Source: Flammula alnicola (lineage: Eukaryota > Basidiomycota > Agaricomycetes > Agaricales > Strophariaceae). From it: 64,000 nucleotides of DNA. The stretch covers positions 248,001 through 312,000 of the forward strand of contig JADNRV010000053.1 in the NCBI GenBank assembly GCA_015499995.1, read 5' to 3'. The position numbers and the translations under genes are program-made. Positions 60,693 through 64,000 of the stretch are shown here, one piece after another. Each line of letters opens with the position of its first letter. The stretch's first letter is position 1. The notes below the pieces were generated by a model. That model did not search any database. It saw only the letters and a list, made by a program, of their open reading frames with translations, and had not been told where the DNA came from.

Positions 60693-61633
60693 TCACTCCT
60701 CGTTCGCTATATCTTGCTCTGGCGGAGCCAGTCGATCAATTAACGCCTGGAACGCTGTCAAAGGCAGAGCCAGGAAGAAGAAGCTTCAGCTCCTCATTCC
60801 CATTGAAAGCTTTGACGATCACACCTGTGCACGCAGCCCTTGTCTTGGATAGCCCGCTGACATGCATCTCGGCCGAGGATTTGATAGCTTCCTCGTCCAT
60901 TCGTTGTCGTTCTTTCGCTAATTTCTGAAGATAATTGACAATTATTAGGACTATCTTGTTCGGTGCCTTTGGTAAGGCCTCCTGGCTCCAGAGAAAACGC
61001 ACCACGAGATTATCTTGGGCTTCCTGAAGCTGCACCCATTTTTTACGAATTCTGTCCTCGCACCTTGCATACTCCGTCAAAAAAACAGTGTAGACCTCGT
61101 CGCTAAGGGGAGTTCTGCTCAGATTAAGCGCATATATCCACATCATGCATGCGCTTACATAGCTTTCATTCCATCGCGAACCTCTCTCGCTGACGTTTCA
61201 AGCTGGACAAATTGAAGCCATTAGTTAGTGAAAGCCGTTCAGTAAAATGTGGGCAGAAGCGCATATACATCGAGGTTGAGATGCTTCTCTGAGACTTCTA
61301 GGAACTTCTTCTCCTTATGTGCCTTTTTCTTTTCTACTTCGGCTGCAAAATCGGACAGGTAGGTGGTTTTCGAACGTTGATGAAAGTTCTGAGATGCACG
61401 CACCAGCCAAACATTTTTCGAGTGATTCTCTGAGTCTATTGGCGTATTTATGTCAGCAGTTTCGTGGTGGTACACGCACCTACGCATATCATGGGAAGGG
61501 ATATATGGACGGAAACGCACGCTCGTTGTTGCTCATCGCTTTCATTCGATTGCTGTGACATGGGAAAATCGAGATCCTCCTCTGCGATCTCGACTTTCCG
61601 CTGCTTTTCTTGCTGGGGACGCCGGTTAGCCAT
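60693..61633 (-). CDS. Coiled-coil protein of unknown function, copy C
   Basis: Mirror of copy A with the same six-exon structure, from the ATG at 61633 to the TGA at 60695-60693, and an intact frame of 204 codons. The first five exons are nearly identical to copy A up to EEAIKSSA. From there the copies separate: AEMHVSG versus ASMHVGG, a last intron longer by several bases, and an ending FQALIDRLAPPEQDIANEE versus FQAIIDELAPPEQDIANDE. This change of divergence inside the gene marks a conversion or duplication boundary. Function unknown, as for copy A. Confidence 0.7.
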
Positions 61634-62550
61634 TAGGAAAGTGACTGAAAGTTATATGTAACCTGTGTATGTAATTTCACAGAGGAGTTACAAGGCAAGG
61701 CGAGCCAAACGTTGATTCGGCACGGATACTTATACTGTATTTGGCAGGTATGTATGTGGCGCTACTTCAATTTGCTTGCGCGCACAAACTGGTTTTCTAC
61801 TGAGTATTCTAATTTACAGTACCTACCAGTAGTATCGTTATTCCATCCGGGGAGGCGGGAAAACTCTCAGTTCATCCAAATTGTGACCCCCCGCGGCGGA
61901 CCACAGTACTTGTTCCAAGAAGATATGTATACCGTTCGAAATATCTGGCTACCAACGACAAACCAACGAAAAATGCTCGATTAATTTAGGGCCGAGCCGA
62001 CCACTACAAGCACCCCATGAACACATCTTCTGTCGGAATCCGCTTTTACAAGGCTGTACACGCTTCCCCATTGGTCAAGATATCCCCACGTGATTCCCTT
62101 AGGGCCGGTGCAACCAAAGTACCAACCAACGTTAATCAATAATTTAATCAACTCTTCAAGTTCACCTCGGTCACCTTGAGCAACAAGCACCAGCGCATGC
62201 TCTTCAAGGATCCATCAATCCATCATGCTTCGCCCTTTCTGCCTAAACTGTATCGTCCTGAGTTCCTCTCAAGGAAAACTTAGTTTTCTATAGTCCTGTT
62301 GGAGACGACTTCCCGAGAGCCATGTGGGTCTGTCAAATCAAAAATAGCATAGGCCTGCTGCATCTTGAAAATCCCATGGTGACTGATAATCACATATCCA
62401 TATATTTATATGTGCCCTCGCTGACAAGTTTTTTTCAGACCATCTGTCCTTCTTATCTTCTCACCGCCGGAGCTTCTTGATTTACACGCCAAGTACAAGC
62501 ACAGAAGCCGACCTGACTCTCAATCCACTCGTCCAGGTTTCGCGACTGCC
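61634..62550. promoter_or_regulatory. Divergent promoter region of coiled-coil copy C and ABC-5
   Basis: 917 bp, mirror of 22680-23600, with only small differences (a GTAT insertion near 61747-61755, small indels near 62100-62180). The TATA-like tract TATATTTATATG at about 62401-62412 lies about 140 bp before the ABC-5 ATG. Confidence 0.5.
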
Positions 62551-64000
62551 ATGGATGTTACCAGCTGGGGATCTAGGTTGTTAACAATGGCGCCTTCAGA
62601 GCCATGGGACAACTTGTATGTTTCCGTTTCTAATGTATACCAAGTAAGGAATCTAACTCTACAATCCAGAATAGTAAACGATTCTCTATTTATTCCATTC
62701 GCTATTGCTGTCGTCCTCGTTACTGTCCAAACCCTCCACGCATTGGTTGCATGCTTCAGGTATCTACGGAAAGGATCGAGCCTGAACACTGCGCCCATCG
62801 ATGAAGAAGATGCGCCCGCACGCTCTGTTACGTTTCTGCAGTTAATACAGGCTCGAGCAAACGATCACGGTGGATGGACAATATTCATGTATGCGGTGGC
62901 GCGTCTTGCCGGATGTCTGACTCTTTTGGTTCTTTCGTCGACAACTATAGTCCGTTGCCGTGATTGGCGCGAAAACAGCGCGAGTCCGCTGCGCCTATTC
63001 TTCACATGCCATGAATCACTTATGGTCCTAACATATGTACGTTGCGTCCTCCTTTCCTTGAGCTTCCTACGTGCTTATACGATTTTTGGACAAAGTTATA
63101 TTCTTCCATTTTGGCGATTACATCGTTGGCCATAACGAAATGGTCCACGCTTGCAACTAGGCACAATGTCCTCATCTTGCTCAGTGCGTTCATGGTATAC
63201 ATATACCGTGATATTTGGCCTGTCGCCACGTATACGGAGGTGCCGAAAGATGCAGCCCAAGGATATCTACTTTGGATTACGATAACGATCTTGTCCATAA
63301 CTGCAGTGGGCATCCCTCTTTTCGTTCCTCGTCGCTATGTTCCAGTTGATCCAAAGGTATGTGTATTTAATGGTTTAGTAGATTTAGTAACGTTGCCCTC
63401 CTTAGGATCCTATGCCAGTACCCAATGATGAACAAACATGTTCCTTGTTTTCTTTTCTAATGTACAGCTATCTAGACCCTGTCATCTTTCTGGGATATCG
63501 GGTCGAGCATCTGGAAGTTGATCAATTACCGCCCCTCTCTGATACGGATTCTTCGAAGCACCTTATTAAACGCGCATTTCCAGTAAGCGGCCATCCTTTT
63601 TCTGTCGTTTTCTGTGCTCTAACATAAATTAGCACTTGGATCCATTCAAACGCTCCAGGCCTCGCCATCTATTCTTTGGATTGATGCGTCTTTTTCGTAA
63701 GTCGCGTGAAGGGTTTTTCTGTTGATGTGATGGTTATACTCGTCCCTCAGGCAAAGACTACTCGTTGATGGCCTTGAGCATTGTCGGGCAGGTCGTCATA
63801 GGACTCTTGTCTCCACTTGCCATTTATCATATTCTCAAGTAAGTTCTTTAACGGGTTTATATTTCTCAGTCCGAGACAGCAGTGCTTAATTTATTGATGC
63901 CTGTAGCTACTTGGAAAACGGGGGTGTGGGTGACAACATCCGCCCATGGTTCTGGATTCTTTGCCTGTTCATGGGCCCTATAGTCAATGGTTCATTCGTG
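62551..64000 (+). CDS. ABC-5: N-terminal part of an ABCC transporter, cut by window end
   Basis: Near-identical inverted partner of ABC-2. The first 194 translated positions (including a likely short intron at about 62617-62670) differ at a single residue, Ser instead of Tyr in NLYVSVSN. Visible are TMD0, the linker with PRRYVPVDPK and PVPNDEQTCSLF, the exons with HLDPFKRSRPRHLFFGLMRLF and the start of TMD1 (NGGVGDNIRPWFWILCLF). The frame is intact as far as it can be followed. The NBDs lie beyond the window, so whether the gene is functional cannot be judged. Confidence 0.9.

Larger units (their letters stand above)
50140..64000. repeat. Right arm of giant inverted duplication (cut by window end)
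   Basis: Reverse complement of 21230-35100. The inner end is at about 50140, just before CCAAAGCAGAGATTCTCAG. The order outward is ABC-4, NOP56 copy B, coiled-coil copy C and ABC-5, mirroring the left arm exactly. The inner part (50140 to about 60870) differs from the left arm by many substitutions and indels; the outer part (about 60870 to 64000) is almost identical. Confidence 0.95.

Noticed and set aside
50140..64000. The inverted repeat as a simple assembly duplication
   Set aside because: The inner halves of the arms differ by many substitutions and indels, NOP56 A and B differ in integrity, and the spacer is unique, so two distinct loci must exist. Misjoining at the junctions is still possible and is listed as a check.
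1..64000. Transposable elements, tRNA genes or CRISPR arrays
   Set aside because: I saw no reverse transcriptase, integrase or transposase motif, no clear terminal repeats, no convincing tRNA arm pattern, and no spaced direct repeats. Degenerate elements in the AT-rich spacers cannot be excluded by eye.

Overview
The window is nuclear DNA of a basidiomycete fungus, most likely an agaricomycete. The evidence is its genes cut by many introns of about 45-70 bp with GT/AG (once GC/AG) ends, a fungal BTB-domain gene, a DUF6699-like gene, a TPR-repeat fragment of the expanded agaricomycete type, and several fungal ABCC (MRP-type) transporters. No complete retroelement, DNA transposon, tRNA, rRNA or CRISPR array was recognised.

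Layout. 0.8-2.1 kb: an intact BTB gene (+). 4.6-5.1 kb: a SnoaL/NTF2-like gene (-) with one frameshift. 8.1-22.7 kb: two full-length ABCC genes in tandem (ABC-1, ABC-2, both -) with a TPR-gene remnant between them. 23.6-24.5 kb: a small coiled-coil gene (copy A, +). 25.1-26.9 kb: NOP56 copy A (-), broken at its 5' end. 27.6-34.4 kb: ABC-3 (+). 35.3-36.2 kb: a dead third copy of the coiled-coil gene. 37.2-41.0 kb: a RING gene with many frameshifts. 45.0-47.5 kb: a multi-exon DUF6699-like gene (-). 50.8-57.6 kb: ABC-4 (-). 58.3-60.1 kb: intact NOP56 copy B (+). 60.7-61.6 kb: coiled-coil copy C (-). 62.6 kb to the end: the N-terminal part of ABC-5 (+).

The main structural feature is a giant inverted duplication. 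About 21,230-35,100 reappears reverse-complemented at about 50,140-64,000, with a spacer of about 15 kb holding the RING and DUF6699-like genes. Paired coordinates sum to about 85,220-85,230 along the whole length, and the repeat is cut only by the window end, so ABC-5 is the partner of ABC-2, ABC-4 of ABC-3, NOP56 B of NOP56 A, and coiled-coil C of A. The outer part, from about 24,360 leftwards, is almost identical between arms. The inner part is clearly diverged, which suggests gene conversion or layered duplication.

Functionally, the locus is an array of five MRP-type transporter genes (one cut by the window end) with a duplicated ribosome-biogenesis gene, NOP56, embedded in it and divergently paired with a transporter. 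Only one NOP56 copy (B) reads through. Many otherwise conserved genes, including all four fully visible ABC copies, carry small frameshifts. Every one of these that I could resolve without a paralogue looks like a single missing base. This could be real decay or residual assembly error, so the pseudogene calls on the ABC, RING, SnoaL and DUF6699 genes depend on checking reads. NOP56 A (7-base loss plus 4-base gain) and the middle coiled-coil copy (nonsense codon plus one missing base) are better supported as dead.
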